From contig JACKDL010000002.1 of the NCBI GenBank assembly GCA_020633555.1, positions 1-64,000 on the forward strand: a DNA stretch of 64,000 nt, in the 5' to 3' direction. Origin of the DNA: Myxococcales bacterium. Lineage in GTDB: Bacteria > Myxococcota_A > Bradymonadia > UBA7976 > UBA1532. The notes beneath the pieces are model-generated. The model had not been told where the DNA came from. It did no database searches and saw only the letters and a list, made by a program, of their open reading frames with translations. Below, piece by piece: positions 7,995 to 16,786 of this stretch. The translations under genes were made by a program, and so were the position numbers. The stretch's first letter is position 1; each line of letters begins with the position of its first letter.

Positions 7995-10900
7995 ATGCGA
8001 CTGGACAACAAGATGACCCTGCGTCCCCTGACCCGCGCCGCGGCCCTGCTGGGCCTGGCGGCGCTGATCACCTCGTGCGTGGATCACCGGCCCGTCCGCA
8101 ATGGGCTGCGCGACGAGAGCATCTACCTGACCAAGGCCGAGCTGACCGCGCCCAACCCCAAGCTGGGTGAGGACAGCACGGACGACGGCTGGCTGTTCAA
8201 GGCCACCGTCGTCAAGACCTCGGCCCCCAACATCCTGAACAACTTCCTCTTCCCCGGGCTGGAGGGGGATCTGCAGTACGTCAAGCTGCGGTTCATGGAG
8301 GACGAGCTGCAGGTCATCGACGGCCGCACCCTGCAGTACGACGATCCCGAGGATCCCAACGACGACCTGGCCACCCAGGCCGAGCGGGTGATGTTCGCCT
8401 TCGCGGGCCAGCACGTGGACGTGCAGCTCCGCGAGAGCCTGGACGGCGAGCGCACCAACTTCCTCGAGGAGAACACCGAGCGCCCCTGGCAGACCCGCCA
8501 GAAGTTCCGGGTGGACTTCGAGGACACCAACATGGAGCCGGCTGGCCAGCTCCTGTGGGCGTACGGCATGTACGCCAACCTCTGCGCCATCCCCGTGGGC
8601 AGCAACCTGGTGCCCAACAGCTTCGAGTGGGACGCCAAGGACCAGTACTTCAGCTTCGTGGTGGACGTGACCTACCAGGTCAACTGGCTGGGGTGGTTCT
8701 GCGGCAGCCTGCTCGACATCTACGAGTGGAACGCCCAGAGCAGCAACATCCAGTACCGCATGGCCTTCTACCGGCCGGGCGCCAGCGACTACCAGGCCGA
8801 GACCATTGGCGAGAAGGACATCGTCAACAAGAAGTACGGGGCCTTCCAGCGCAGCCAGATCTTCCGGGATCACGAGAGCGGCCTGCTGGGCAACGTGAAC
8901 CTGCTGCACCGCTGGAACCCGAACCGCCCCTCGGATGACCCCGTGGTCTTCTACTTCCACGAGGGCTTCCCCGAGAAGTTCAAGCCCATGTACCGCGAGA
9001 TCGCGGCGCAGACGAACGCCATCATGGAGGAGGCCGGCGCCAGCCTGCGCTTCGACTTCCAGGAGTTCGACGCCCCGGGCGCGGACGGCAAGCCCAAGGT
9101 CCGCCACTTCGGCGATCCCCGCTACAGCTTCGTGGTGTGGCACGAGGCCATCGACACCACCATGGGCCTGCTGGGCTACGGCCCCAGCGTCTCGCACCCG
9201 CGCACGGGCGAGATCCTGTCGGCCAGCCTGAACCTGTACCAGATCGGCATGGACTACTACCGGTTCATGATCCAGGACTTCCTGGAGGATCACGGCGGCC
9301 TGCTGAAGCCCGATCCCGACAAGGCGTGGGAGGACATCGAGTGCGCCGAGGGCGCCACGGCGGCCCCCGGTGATCCGGTGCGCTGCGCGCTCGAGGCCAA
9401 CGCGGCCCGCAACGCCTGCCGGGCGGCCGGCGACAGCGGCTGCGACGAGGTGGCCACCCAGACCGAGCAGGCGTGCAACGCCGTGCCGCGGCTCACCGCG
9501 CCCCTGTTCAACGAGATGCGCCGGGTGATGGAGATCGAGGGCGACGGCAGCAGCGACGACTTCCTGCCCACCCCCGATCGGCCGGACTTCCTGGCCAACT
9601 ACCACCGCACCCTCAGCGAGCTGCGCTACAGCGATCCGGGTTGGAACCGCTACGTCTACCGGCAGCGGGACGTGGGCCAGGAGCTCATGGAGCGCCGCGA
9701 GGTGGAGCACCAGTTCCAGGAGGAGATGCAGGCCATCGCCGAGGGCCACAACCCCTTTGGCAACGTGCCCCTGCACACCCGCGAGGGCATCCAGCGGCAG
9801 CTCGACTTCACCGAGCAGCTCCGGGACTGGCACGAGAACCACCGCCAGCTCGAGGAGCTGCAGCGGCAGATCTTCGCCACCAAGAACGTGTACCTGTTCG
9901 ACGCCAACGACGCGATCAACGCCATCGCCATGGGCTCGCGCCGCTGCGTGGCCCGCGACGGCGGCACCCGCACCTGGGAGAGCGACGACGAGTACCGGGA
10001 GCGCCTGGTGGAGGCCATCGTGTTCCAGGTGGCCATCCACGAGTTCGGCCACAACCTGAGCCTGCGCCACAACTTCTACGGCTCGGTGGACGCCAAGCAC
10101 ATGCACGAGGGCGACACCTCGGCCTCGGTGATGGACTACGTGTGGTCCCCCGAGGAGGCCGGCACCCCGCGGCTGTGGGGCGACTACGACAAGGCGGCCC
10201 TGACCTGGATCTACGGCACCGAGGACAAGCGCGAAGCGGTGATGGCTGAGGACTTCCTCTACTGCACCGACGACCACCGCAACCTGTCGCCCCTGTGCAC
10301 GGCCCACGACCTGGGCATCACCCCGTCGCAGATCACCCTGAACGCCATCGAGCGCTACGAGTGGCAGTACAAGTTCCGCAACCGGCGCGCCTACCGCACC
10401 TTCTGGGACACCGGCAGCTACCTGGGCTCGGTGTACGGCGGCATCTTCCCCATCCAGCGGATGTGGCACCTGGCGCTGTTCGACTGGGGCGGCGGCGGCG
10501 TGCAGGAGACCCTGAAGCGCCTGGATCAGGTGAACGGGGACAACGTGCTCACCGATCAGGAGTACGACGAGATCGCGCAGGACTTCTACAACGACGTCTC
10601 GGCGGCGAACGGCATGATGATCGCGTTCTACGACGCCATCATCAACCAGCCGGCCTCGTTCCGGAACTACCAGACCGAGTTCGACCCCTTCTACGGGGAC
10701 ATCCTCCGGCTGGGCATCATCTACGACAAGCTGTTCGCCACCCTGGGCTTCATGGACCAGCAGTACGTCTACTACAGCCCCAACGTGGCCACCTACGTCA
10801 GCATGTGGGATGCGCCCTTCGGCACGCAGAACTTCGCCCTGTCGCAGCGGGTGCTCGACGGCATGCTGGGCGCCAACTACGACACCTTCCCGTGGTTCAA

Positions 10901-11285
10901 GTACTACGCGCTGAACATCTTCGCGTGGGCCACCAACTCGAACCTGGTCAACGACATCGCGGCCAAGGAGCGCATCGCCATCGAGCGCTTCGAGAACCTG
11001 GACGAGGTGTACGAGGCCTACGGGCAGGCCAACATCGAGTTCGCCACCCAGGCGGACAACCCGCAGCAGACCTTCGTGCATGAGGCCGAGCTGTACGTCT
11101 ACACGTACCTGCCGGACCGCAACTGGCACCTGGTGGCGCGCCAGAGCCGCAGCCCGGTGAGCTACCAGTACATGCGCGAGTACAACGAGGACCTGAACGC
11201 CAGCGCCTCGGACGACACCGACAACTACGGCTTGAAGATCCTCCTGGCCTACCACGAGTACTTCAACAATTTCGTCGGGTTCTGA
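7995..11285 (+). CDS. Metzincin-type zinc metalloprotease lipoprotein (DUF4953-like)
   Basis: 1096 aa with a signal peptide and lipobox ITSC (Cys at residue ~28). The zinc site is HEFGHNLSLRH: H682, E683, H686 and H692 are in metzincin spacing, and SVMDY with M713 supplies the Met-turn. HNFYGSVD and MDYVW resemble the DUF4953 group of exported peptidases. The usual Gly of HExxHxxGxxH is Ser here. A region of Glu/Gln/Arg-rich helices (about 560-640) precedes the catalytic site, and a long segment rich in Tyr and Trp follows it. Predicted role: proteolysis outside the inner membrane; the substrate is unknown. It lies 13 bp after one lipoprotein and 4 bp before an outer-membrane barrel. Confidence 0.8.
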   Translation: MRLDNKMTLRPLTRAAALLGLAALITSCVDHRPVRNGLRDESIYLTKAELTAPNPKLGEDSTDDGWLFKATVVKTSAPNILNNFLFPGLEGDLQYVKLRFMEDELQVIDGRTLQYDDPEDPNDDLATQAERVMFAFAGQHVDVQLRESLDGERTNFLEENTERPWQTRQKFRVDFEDTNMEPAGQLLWAYGMYANLCAIPVGSNLVPNSFEWDAKDQYFSFVVDVTYQVNWLGWFCGSLLDIYEWNAQSSNIQYRMAFYRPGASDYQAETIGEKDIVNKKYGAFQRSQIFRDHESGLLGNVNLLHRWNPNRPSDDPVVFYFHEGFPEKFKPMYREIAAQTNAIMEEAGASLRFDFQEFDAPGADGKPKVRHFGDPRYSFVVWHEAIDTTMGLLGYGPSVSHPRTGEILSASLNLYQIGMDYYRFMIQDFLEDHGGLLKPDPDKAWEDIECAEGATAAPGDPVRCALEANAARNACRAAGDSGCDEVATQTEQACNAVPRLTAPLFNEMRRVMEIEGDGSSDDFLPTPDRPDFLANYHRTLSELRYSDPGWNRYVYRQRDVGQELMERREVEHQFQEEMQAIAEGHNPFGNVPLHTREGIQRQLDFTEQLRDWHENHRQLEELQRQIFATKNVYLFDANDAINAIAMGSRRCVARDGGTRTWESDDEYRERLVEAIVFQVAIHEFGHNLSLRHNFYGSVDAKHMHEGDTSASVMDYVWSPEEAGTPRLWGDYDKAALTWIYGTEDKREAVMAEDFLYCTDDHRNLSPLCTAHDLGITPSQITLNAIERYEWQYKFRNRRAYRTFWDTGSYLGSVYGGIFPIQRMWHLALFDWGGGGVQETLKRLDQVNGDNVLTDQEYDEIAQDFYNDVSAANGMMIAFYDAIINQPASFRNYQTEFDPFYGDILRLGIIYDKLFATLGFMDQQYVYYSPNVATYVSMWDAPFGTQNFALSQRVLDGMLGANYDTFPWFKYYALNIFAWATNSNLVNDIAAKERIAIERFENLDEVYEAYGQANIEFATQADNPQQTFVHEAELYVYTYLPDRNWHLVARQSRSPVSYQYMREYNEDLNASASDDTDNYGLKILLAYHEYFNNFVGF

Positions 11286-11289
11286 GCCG

Positions 11290-12267
11290 ATGCGTCGCGT
11301 TGTGCAACACCTGGCCGCCGCCGCCCTCACGCTCTGCGTGGGGGCCACGGTGGCGTATGGCCAGGGCCTGCAGACCAAGCAGGACGACGCCCGCAAGGGG
11401 GTCGGCGAGCCGTTCCCGGTGAACGTGCTGGGCCTTGTCCAGTTCAGCGCGCCGGTGGCCCTCGACGACGATCCCGGCAACGACCTCCAGGCGGCCTACC
11501 TGCTGCGGGCCACCTACACCATCGACCGCACCTTCCAGTTCTGGGTGGCCGGTGGGGCCCAGCAGCGCTTCTTCCAGGCCGACGAGGTCACCTGCGGCTA
11601 CAGCCGCTCGCTGCCCAACTACATGGCCTCGGAGTGCAACGGGCTGCCCGACGACGCGTGGGATCCGGCCCACCACACCGAGGAGGCGGTGAGCCAGTTC
11701 GAGCTGCTCGACACCGTGCTCGCTGGGGTGGCCCGGACGCCGGTGAAGCTCAACGAAGATCTGACGCTGCGCATCATGCACGAGGCGGCGGCGATCTTCC
11801 CCACCAGCCGGGTGAGCCGGGCCCGCGACCTGTTCGTGGCCGGGCGCTACCGCACCCGGTTCCTGATCCCCAACGTGCTGCCGAACCTGACGGTGCTGGC
11901 CATCCCCCGGTTCAGCTACCGCTGGCACCGCTACGCCGAGTCGGCGGGCCAGGCGGGCTCGGGGGGCATCACCCAGCTCGACGTGGGGGCCCGGGCGGGC
12001 CTGGACTACAACCTGCCGCTGAACATGGGCGTCGGGGGCTCCGCCGGCACCCAGTACCTGAAGCGCTACGCCAACCGCGAGGGCGAGGACCTCTGGCAGC
12101 AGCTCTGGGACTGGGAGGTGCACCTCACCTACGGGCCGCTGGCGTGGCTGAACTTCGGGCTGGCGGTGGAGCACGGCGAGCCCGTGATCCGCAACGGCGT
12201 GCGGAACATCGACTTCGTGGATCGCAACCGCACGGCGTTCACGTTCACGGCGCTGGCCAGCTACTGA
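11290..12267 (+). CDS. Outer-membrane beta-barrel protein of unknown family
   Basis: 325 aa. A signal peptide (MRRVVQHLAAAALTLCVGATVAYG) is followed by alternating hydrophobic/polar strands such as AYLLRATYTIDRTFQFWVAGG and FTFTALASY at the end. The terminal aromatic Tyr fits a barrel recognised by the BAM machinery. The start lies four bases after the metalloprotease stop codon, so translation is probably coupled. Its place in the operon suggests a surface partner or conduit for the two lipoproteins. No named family can be assigned. Confidence 0.65.
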   Translation: MRRVVQHLAAAALTLCVGATVAYGQGLQTKQDDARKGVGEPFPVNVLGLVQFSAPVALDDDPGNDLQAAYLLRATYTIDRTFQFWVAGGAQQRFFQADEVTCGYSRSLPNYMASECNGLPDDAWDPAHHTEEAVSQFELLDTVLAGVARTPVKLNEDLTLRIMHEAAAIFPTSRVSRARDLFVAGRYRTRFLIPNVLPNLTVLAIPRFSYRWHRYAESAGQAGSGGITQLDVGARAGLDYNLPLNMGVGGSAGTQYLKRYANREGEDLWQQLWDWEVHLTYGPLAWLNFGLAVEHGEPVIRNGVRNIDFVDRNRTAFTFTALASY

Positions 12268-12280
12268 TCCCTGCCCTCTG

Positions 12281-12320
12281 AGCCGGGCGGGCCTGTCTGC
12301 CCGGCTTCCTTCCTGTCTTC
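12281..12320 (+). terminator. Rho-independent-type terminator
   Basis: A perfect 8-bp stem, AGCCGGGC (12281-12288) and GCCCGGCT (12299-12306), encloses a 10-base loop and is followed by a T/C-rich tract (TCCTTCCTGTCTTCCTTT). It lies 13 bases after the barrel gene stop and closes the three-gene secreted operon. Confidence 0.7.
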
Positions 12321-12367
12321 CTTTCGCTGACGTCCCGGATCCGGGCGCCTTGGTGCGTGGCGCCGAG

Positions 12368-12450
12368 GGTCGACGGGCCGTTGGGTGTGTCGGGGCTCGG
12401 GCCGTTGTCGGCCAGGTGCGCCGTCGCAGTGGACGCCAGCGCGCGTTTGG
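12368..12450 (+). repeat. Intergenic repeat element, copy A (83 bp)
   Basis: This segment aligns without gaps to 51018-51100: 61 of 83 bases are identical, and 40 of the last 50. Similarity ends sharply on the right. It lies in the 337-bp gap between the terminator and the ribosome site of the next gene. No real gene covers it; an ORF extending the downstream gene through this region lacks family features. The rest of the gap (12451-12590) is G-rich with four GGGCGCTGG-like repeats and nothing else recognisable. Confidence 0.6.
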
Positions 12451-12604
12451 GCAGGACCTTCATGGCGCGGCGAGGCGTCGCGGTGTTCGCCGGGTGGCGC
12501 TGGGCGCTGGGGGGTGGGCGCTGGCAGGGCGCTGGGTCGGGGCGGGGCCGGGCTCAGGTGGCGTGGGTGGGGGGCCGACACAGGGCGGGACCCAAGGAGG
12601 CGCC

Positions 12605-13864
12605 ATGCGGAGTTTGCTGATCGCGGGGTGGGTGCTGGGGCTGGCGGGGGCGGCGAACGCCTATGAGCGGCCGACGCTGGGGGCGCCCGGGGCGCCTGTG
12701 GTGGACGGGGCGGTGGCGGGCTGGGGCGCGCAACACCTGATCGCCACCGGGCTGGCCAACGATGATCCGCGGTCGCTCGGCGATCACTGGAGCATGCACG
12801 AGACGCCGTGGGATCTGACCCACCTGTACGCGGCCTGGGATGACGACGCCCTGTACCTGGCGTGGCAGTACGTGGACGTCACGGATGTCATCGACCCCAA
12901 CAACGCCGGGAGCTCAGCGGGCACGGCGCCGAATCAGATGGACCTGATCCAGTGGGTGGCCTTTGACACCCGACCCGGCACAGGCTCGGCCCTGGACATG
13001 TGGGGGAAGAACAGCGGCGAGCCGTACTGGACCGGGGACGATCGGCCCGACGTGCAGCTCTACGTGGCCTCGAACCTGTGGCAGGGCTATCTGTCGCAGG
13101 CCGTGGACGGCGTGTTCCAGGTGGACGACGGCGGGGTGCACTACTTCTCGCTCGAGGACGCCGGGGTGACGGTGGCCTTCGGCGACGGGGTCTTCGCGGC
13201 CGATGGCCTGCCCGGGGTGAACGACGCCGACGACGCGCTGGGCGCAGCCCCCGTGATCCGCGACTTCCTGCAGGCCGGGCACGACACGGGGCGCGACACG
13301 TTCTACGAGCTGCGGGTGCCCTTGGCGGTCCTGGGGTTGGACCGGGCCGGCCTGGAGGCGAACGGGCTGGGGGTGATGATCGGGCAGGGCGAGGGTTCGT
13401 GCCTGGACACGCTGCCCCACGATCCGGCGACGCTGGACACGGTGGGGGTGAGCGACTCGAACTCGCCGCTGGAGTGGGCCGACGTGGATCGCTTCACCGT
13501 GCCCTTCGCGCGGGTGGCGACCGCCGCCTTCGGGGCGCCGGGGCCCGAGCCCGACGGAGGGGCGCCACCGGGCGATCTGGGGGTCGAGCTGGACGGGGCC
13601 CTGCCGGATCAGGGGGTCGCGGCGCCCGACGGGGGCGGGGCACCGGCGGACGCCGCGGCGGTGGGTGACCACGCCGTGCCCGAGGACCCCGAGCCGGCCC
13701 CTGACGGTGGCGCGGTGCACCGGGACGCCGCTCTGGTCGGGCCCACCTTCGCCAACGAGCCGGGCAGCGACGGGTGCCGGGCCAGTGGGACCGGCGGGAG
13801 CCTGGGGCTGTGGTTGCTGGTCCTGCTGGGGTGGCTCAGCGGCCGGCGCCGCGCCGCGCCTTGA
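12605..13864 (+). CDS. Secreted CBM9-like protein with MYXO-CTERM-like sorting tail
   Basis: 419 aa. I start at 12605 because AAGGAGG lies five bases upstream and the next residues form a signal peptide ending GAANA. Residues ~20-310 look like a family-9 carbohydrate-binding (DOMON-like) sandwich: APVVDGAVAGWG, HLYAAWDDDALYLAWQYVDV and FYELRVPLAVLGL fit that pattern. A Pro/Asp/Gly/Ala linker follows. The end is a tripartite tail: Gly-Cys (GC), a hydrophobic helix (LGLWLLVLLGWL) and the basic cluster GRRR. This matches the MYXO-CTERM signal for lipid-anchored surface display. Its last 29 bases overlap the 3' end of mutY on the other strand. Confidence 0.75.
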   Translation: MRSLLIAGWVLGLAGAANAYERPTLGAPGAPVVDGAVAGWGAQHLIATGLANDDPRSLGDHWSMHETPWDLTHLYAAWDDDALYLAWQYVDVTDVIDPNNAGSSAGTAPNQMDLIQWVAFDTRPGTGSALDMWGKNSGEPYWTGDDRPDVQLYVASNLWQGYLSQAVDGVFQVDDGGVHYFSLEDAGVTVAFGDGVFAADGLPGVNDADDALGAAPVIRDFLQAGHDTGRDTFYELRVPLAVLGLDRAGLEANGLGVMIGQGEGSCLDTLPHDPATLDTVGVSDSNSPLEWADVDRFTVPFARVATAAFGAPGPEPDGGAPPGDLGVELDGALPDQGVAAPDGGGAPADAAAVGDHAVPEDPEPAPDGGAVHRDAALVGPTFANEPGSDGCRASGTGGSLGLWLLVLLGWLSGRRRAAP

Positions 13865-14912
13865 TCTTCAGGCCCAGGGCCCGCAGCGCCTTCAGCGCGG
13901 GCCCGCCCAGGGGCAGGCCGTCCAGGGCGGCCTCGGGCACGGCCCGGAACTCCACGAAGTCGCCGCCCCGGGGGGTGCCCCGGGCCGGGTACACCGCCAC
14001 GGTCCAGCGCTGGTGGCTGAAGGCGTGGTGCACGGTGATCAGGGGGGTGGCGGCCGTGGGGGTCAGGCCCAGGGCGGTCAGCGCCTGGGGGTCGTCGGCC
14101 GGCAGGCCCGGCAGGCGCCACTGGCCCCCCAGCAGGCCCTGGTCGGGGTTGCGGGCCAGCCACAGGGCGCCGGCGTCGTCGCGGGCCAGCCCGGCCACCA
14201 GCGCCACCTGGGCCGCGGCCTTGCGGGCGGGCTTCACGGGCAGGCGCTCGGGTTGGCCGGTGGCGCGAGCCACGCAGGCGCCCTGCAGGGGGCACAGCAG
14301 GCAGGTGGGCGACTTGGGGGTGCAGACGGTGGCGCCCAGCTCCATGACCGCCTGGTTCAGGTCGCCGGGGCGCTCGCCGTCCACCAAGGCCGCGGCGCTG
14401 GCCCACAGGCCCCGCTGCACGGGGGCGCTGCGGGGATCGGCCTCGACGGCGAGCAGGCGGCAGAGCACCCGCACCACGTTGCCGTCCACCACCGGCTCGC
14501 GGTGGCCGAAGGCGATGGACATGACCGCGCCGCGGGTGTAGCGCCCCACGCCTTTCAGCGCACCGAAGACCTCAGGATCACTGGGGATTTCGCCGTCGTG
14601 CGTCTGCGCCACCTGGCGGGCCGCGGCGTGCAGGTTGCGGGCGCGGGCGTAGTAGCCCAGCCCCGCCCAGTAGGGGTACACGGCCTCGATGTCCACGGCG
14701 GCCAGGGCGGCCGGCGTGGGGAAGCGCGCGATGAAGCGCTCGAAGTAGGGGATGGCCGAGCTCACCCGGGTCTGCTGGCACATGATCTCGCTGACCCAGA
14801 CGTGCCAGGGGCGCGGATCGCGGCGCCACGGCAGGTCGCGGGCGTGGCGGCTGTACCAGTCCAGCAGGGCGGCGCGGTGGGCGGCCGCTTCGGGGGGGCT
14901 GAGGGGCGTCAC
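13836..14912 (-). CDS. mutY: A/G-specific adenine DNA glycosylase MutY
   Basis: 358 aa, the normal MutY length. It removes adenine mispaired with 8-oxoguanine. Features: catalytic Glu E42 in WVSEIMCQQTRV, helix-hairpin-helix GVGRYTRGAV (121-130), catalytic Asp D143 in PVVDGNVVRV, and a [4Fe-4S] set C197-x6-C204-x2-C207-x5-C213. The C-terminal part (about 235-350) resembles the NUDIX-like 8-oxoG recognition domain. It starts six bases after the membrane-protein gene 14919-15548, so the two are probably co-transcribed. Confidence 0.95.
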   Translation of the reverse strand: MTPLSPPEAAAHRAALLDWYSRHARDLPWRRDPRPWHVWVSEIMCQQTRVSSAIPYFERFIARFPTPAALAAVDIEAVYPYWAGLGYYARARNLHAAARQVAQTHDGEIPSDPEVFGALKGVGRYTRGAVMSIAFGHREPVVDGNVVRVLCRLLAVEADPRSAPVQRGLWASAAALVDGERPGDLNQAVMELGATVCTPKSPTCLLCPLQGACVARATGQPERLPVKPARKAAAQVALVAGLARDDAGALWLARNPDQGLLGGQWRLPGLPADDPQALTALGLTPTAATPLITVHHAFSHQRWTVAVYPARGTPRGGDFVEFRAVPEAALDGLPLGGPALKALRALGLKIKARRGAGR

Positions 14913-14918
14913 GCGGGA

Positions 14919-15548
14919 TCAGATGCGGTCTTCGGGCAGCCCGCCGCAGGTGGGGCAGCGCTTCGCCCGGCCCACGTGGGCGTGGCACAGGGGATCGCCG
15001 CAGACGCGCACGGTGCCGATGCGCTGCCAGATGCGGCCGGCCACGAAGCCGCCGGCGCTGAGCAGCAGGGTGAGCAGGGCGTCGGTGCGGAAGATCTTCA
15101 TCACCAGCAGGCCCACGGCCAGGCCGGCCACGGCGCCCCACAGCAGGCTGTCCTTGCCGGGCTTCTCCTCGATGACCGGCACCGGCTCGTCCTCGTTCCA
15201 GTGGATGCGCAGGGCCACCCGGTGCAGGGCGGCGCGATCCACCAGGGCGCGCAGGAAGCCGACCTTGCTGCGCTGGGGCAGCCACCAGGTGACCACATGG
15301 CCGAAGAAGACGTTCCAGCCCAGGCCGCTGGAGCGGCCGAGCTGGGCCCGGGTGGCCTCGGGCAGGAAGGTCTCGACGGTGCTGCGCAGCAGCTTGATGG
15401 CCTCGGCGGGCTCGGGATCCTCGAACTCCAGGTTGCCCGTCTCGAGGATGCGGAAGCGCGAGGCCACCAGCCAGGGCATCAGGGTGTCCAGGGCCTGACC
15501 CACCGAGGCGATGACCTGCGGGCCGAGGATGATGGGGGCCGAGGCCAT
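14919..15548 (-). CDS. Unknown two-helix membrane protein with Cys/His-rich C-terminus
   Basis: 209 aa; no family recognised. The first ~130 residues are amphipathic and soluble-looking. Two membrane segments follow (about 134-151 and 156-173). The tail has C183, C188, H189/H191, C198 and C201, arranged like a zinc ribbon (CPTCGG). A GGAGGAG ribosome site precedes the ATG. It is the probable first gene of a two-gene unit with mutY, though nothing in its sequence links it to DNA repair. Confidence 0.7.
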   Translation of the reverse strand: MASAPIILGPQVIASVGQALDTLMPWLVASRFRILETGNLEFEDPEPAEAIKLLRSTVETFLPEATRAQLGRSSGLGWNVFFGHVVTWWLPQRSKVGFLRALVDRAALHRVALRIHWNEDEPVPVIEEKPGKDSLLWGAVAGLAVGLLVMKIFRTDALLTLLLSAGGFVAGRIWQRIGTVRVCGDPLCHAHVGRAKRCPTCGGLPEDRI

Positions 15549-15643
15549 GGGCTCCTCCGGGACGGGGTACGGGTGGGCATGGATGCCCGGGGCGGGCCGC
15601 CGGTATCATCGCCGGCCCTGCACTGAGTCGCCAGGAGCCTCGA

Positions 15644-16786
15644 ATGCCGCACCACGTGGGCTATTGCACCAACGTCCACCCCGGCGAGGGGCTGGCCGCC
15701 CTGGACGGGGTGCTGGCCGAGGTGGCCGCCGTGAAGGCGCGGGTGCGCCCCCACGGGCCGCTGGGCACGGGGCTGCGGCTGGGGCAGCAGGCGGTGGCCG
15801 AGCTGCAGGCCGATCCGGGCCGCCTGGAGGCCCTGGCGGATCGGCTGGGGGAGCTGGGGCTCTACGCCTTCACCGTCAACGGCTTCCCCTACGGCGACTT
15901 CGCGGCGCCCGTGGTGAAGGCCGCCGTGTACCGGCCGAGCTGGCTGGACGAGGCGCGGCTGGCCTACACGCTGGCCCTGGCCGAGGTGCTGGCGGCGCTG
16001 CCCGGGCCCGCCGAGCGGACCATCAGCACGGTGGGCGGCGCCTACCGGGGCGACGGCGACGACGAAGGGGCCCACGGCCGCATGGTGGCCCTGCTGGGCC
16101 GCGCCGCGGTGGGCCTGGCCGCCCTGGCCGACCGCACGGGGGTGGCGGTGCGGCTGTGCCTGGAGCCCGAGCCGCTGACCACCCTGGAGACCACCGCCGA
16201 TGTGCTGGCCTTCTGGCGCCGCCTGGCGCCGCTGGGGGCGGCGGGCCGGGACCACCTGGGGCTGTGCTACGACTGCTGCCACCAGGCGGTGCTCTTCGAG
16301 GACGCCGCCGAGGCGGTGGGCGCGCTGGTGGCCGCCGAGGTGCCCATCGGCAAGGTGCAGGTGTCGAGCGCGCTGCACCTGGGCGCGCCCGGGGACCCTG
16401 CGGCGCGGGCGGCGCTGCTGGCCTTCGGCGAGCCGCGCTACTTCCACCAGACCGCCGCGCGCACCGCCGACGGGCGGATCCTGCGGGCCGATGACCTGCC
16501 CGACCTGGCCCGGGCCGGGGCCGCGTGGCACGCCGCCGAGGCGTGGCGCACCCACTTCCACGTGCCCATCTGGTGGGACGGGGCGGGGCCCCTGGGCACC
16601 ACCCGGGCGGACTGGCAGGCGGCGGTGCGGGCGGTGCGGGCCCACGGGGCCTGTGATCACTTCGAGATCGAGACCTACACCTGGGACGTCATCCCGGCCG
16701 CCGAGCGGGCCCGGCTGGAGGGCGGCGATCTGCGGGCCTGCGTGGCCGCTGAGTTCGCGGCCCTGGACGCGGTGCTGGCCGAATGA
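15644..16786 (+). CDS. EboE-like TIM-barrel protein (metabolite traffic family)
   Basis: 380 aa with the xylose-isomerase-like TIM-barrel fold. The N-terminal motifs GYCTNVHPGE, GTGLRLG, LYAFTVNGFPYGDF and VYRPSWLDEARLAYT are the pattern I know from EboE. EboE belongs to the ebo cluster, proposed to move a secondary-metabolite precursor to the periplasm. Possible metal-site residues include the Glu in CLEPEP, LCYDCCHQAV and FHVPIWW. An AGGAG ribosome site lies seven bases upstream. None of the other ebo genes is adjacent, so the copy is an orphan. The stop overlaps the next start by ATGA. Its exact reaction is not known. Confidence 0.8.
   Translation: MPHHVGYCTNVHPGEGLAALDGVLAEVAAVKARVRPHGPLGTGLRLGQQAVAELQADPGRLEALADRLGELGLYAFTVNGFPYGDFAAPVVKAAVYRPSWLDEARLAYTLALAEVLAALPGPAERTISTVGGAYRGDGDDEGAHGRMVALLGRAAVGLAALADRTGVAVRLCLEPEPLTTLETTADVLAFWRRLAPLGAAGRDHLGLCYDCCHQAVLFEDAAEAVGALVAAEVPIGKVQVSSALHLGAPGDPAARAALLAFGEPRYFHQTAARTADGRILRADDLPDLARAGAAWHAAEAWRTHFHVPIWWDGAGPLGTTRADWQAAVRAVRAHGACDHFEIETYTWDVIPAAERARLEGGDLRACVAAEFAALDAVLAE

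Noticed and set aside
3398..8071. 1557-aa open frame on the reverse strand
   Set aside because: Antisense to moaB, the acyl-CoA dehydrogenase and a lipoprotein, all of which have clear motifs, starts and ribosome sites.
7944..11480. 1178-aa open frame on the reverse strand
   Set aside because: Antisense shadow of the metalloprotease gene, with no signal, domain or ribosome site.
12350..12604. N-terminal extension of the MYXO-CTERM gene
   Set aside because: It is Arg/Gly-rich, passes through the repeat element, and the strong AAGGAGG site and signal peptide both point to 12605.
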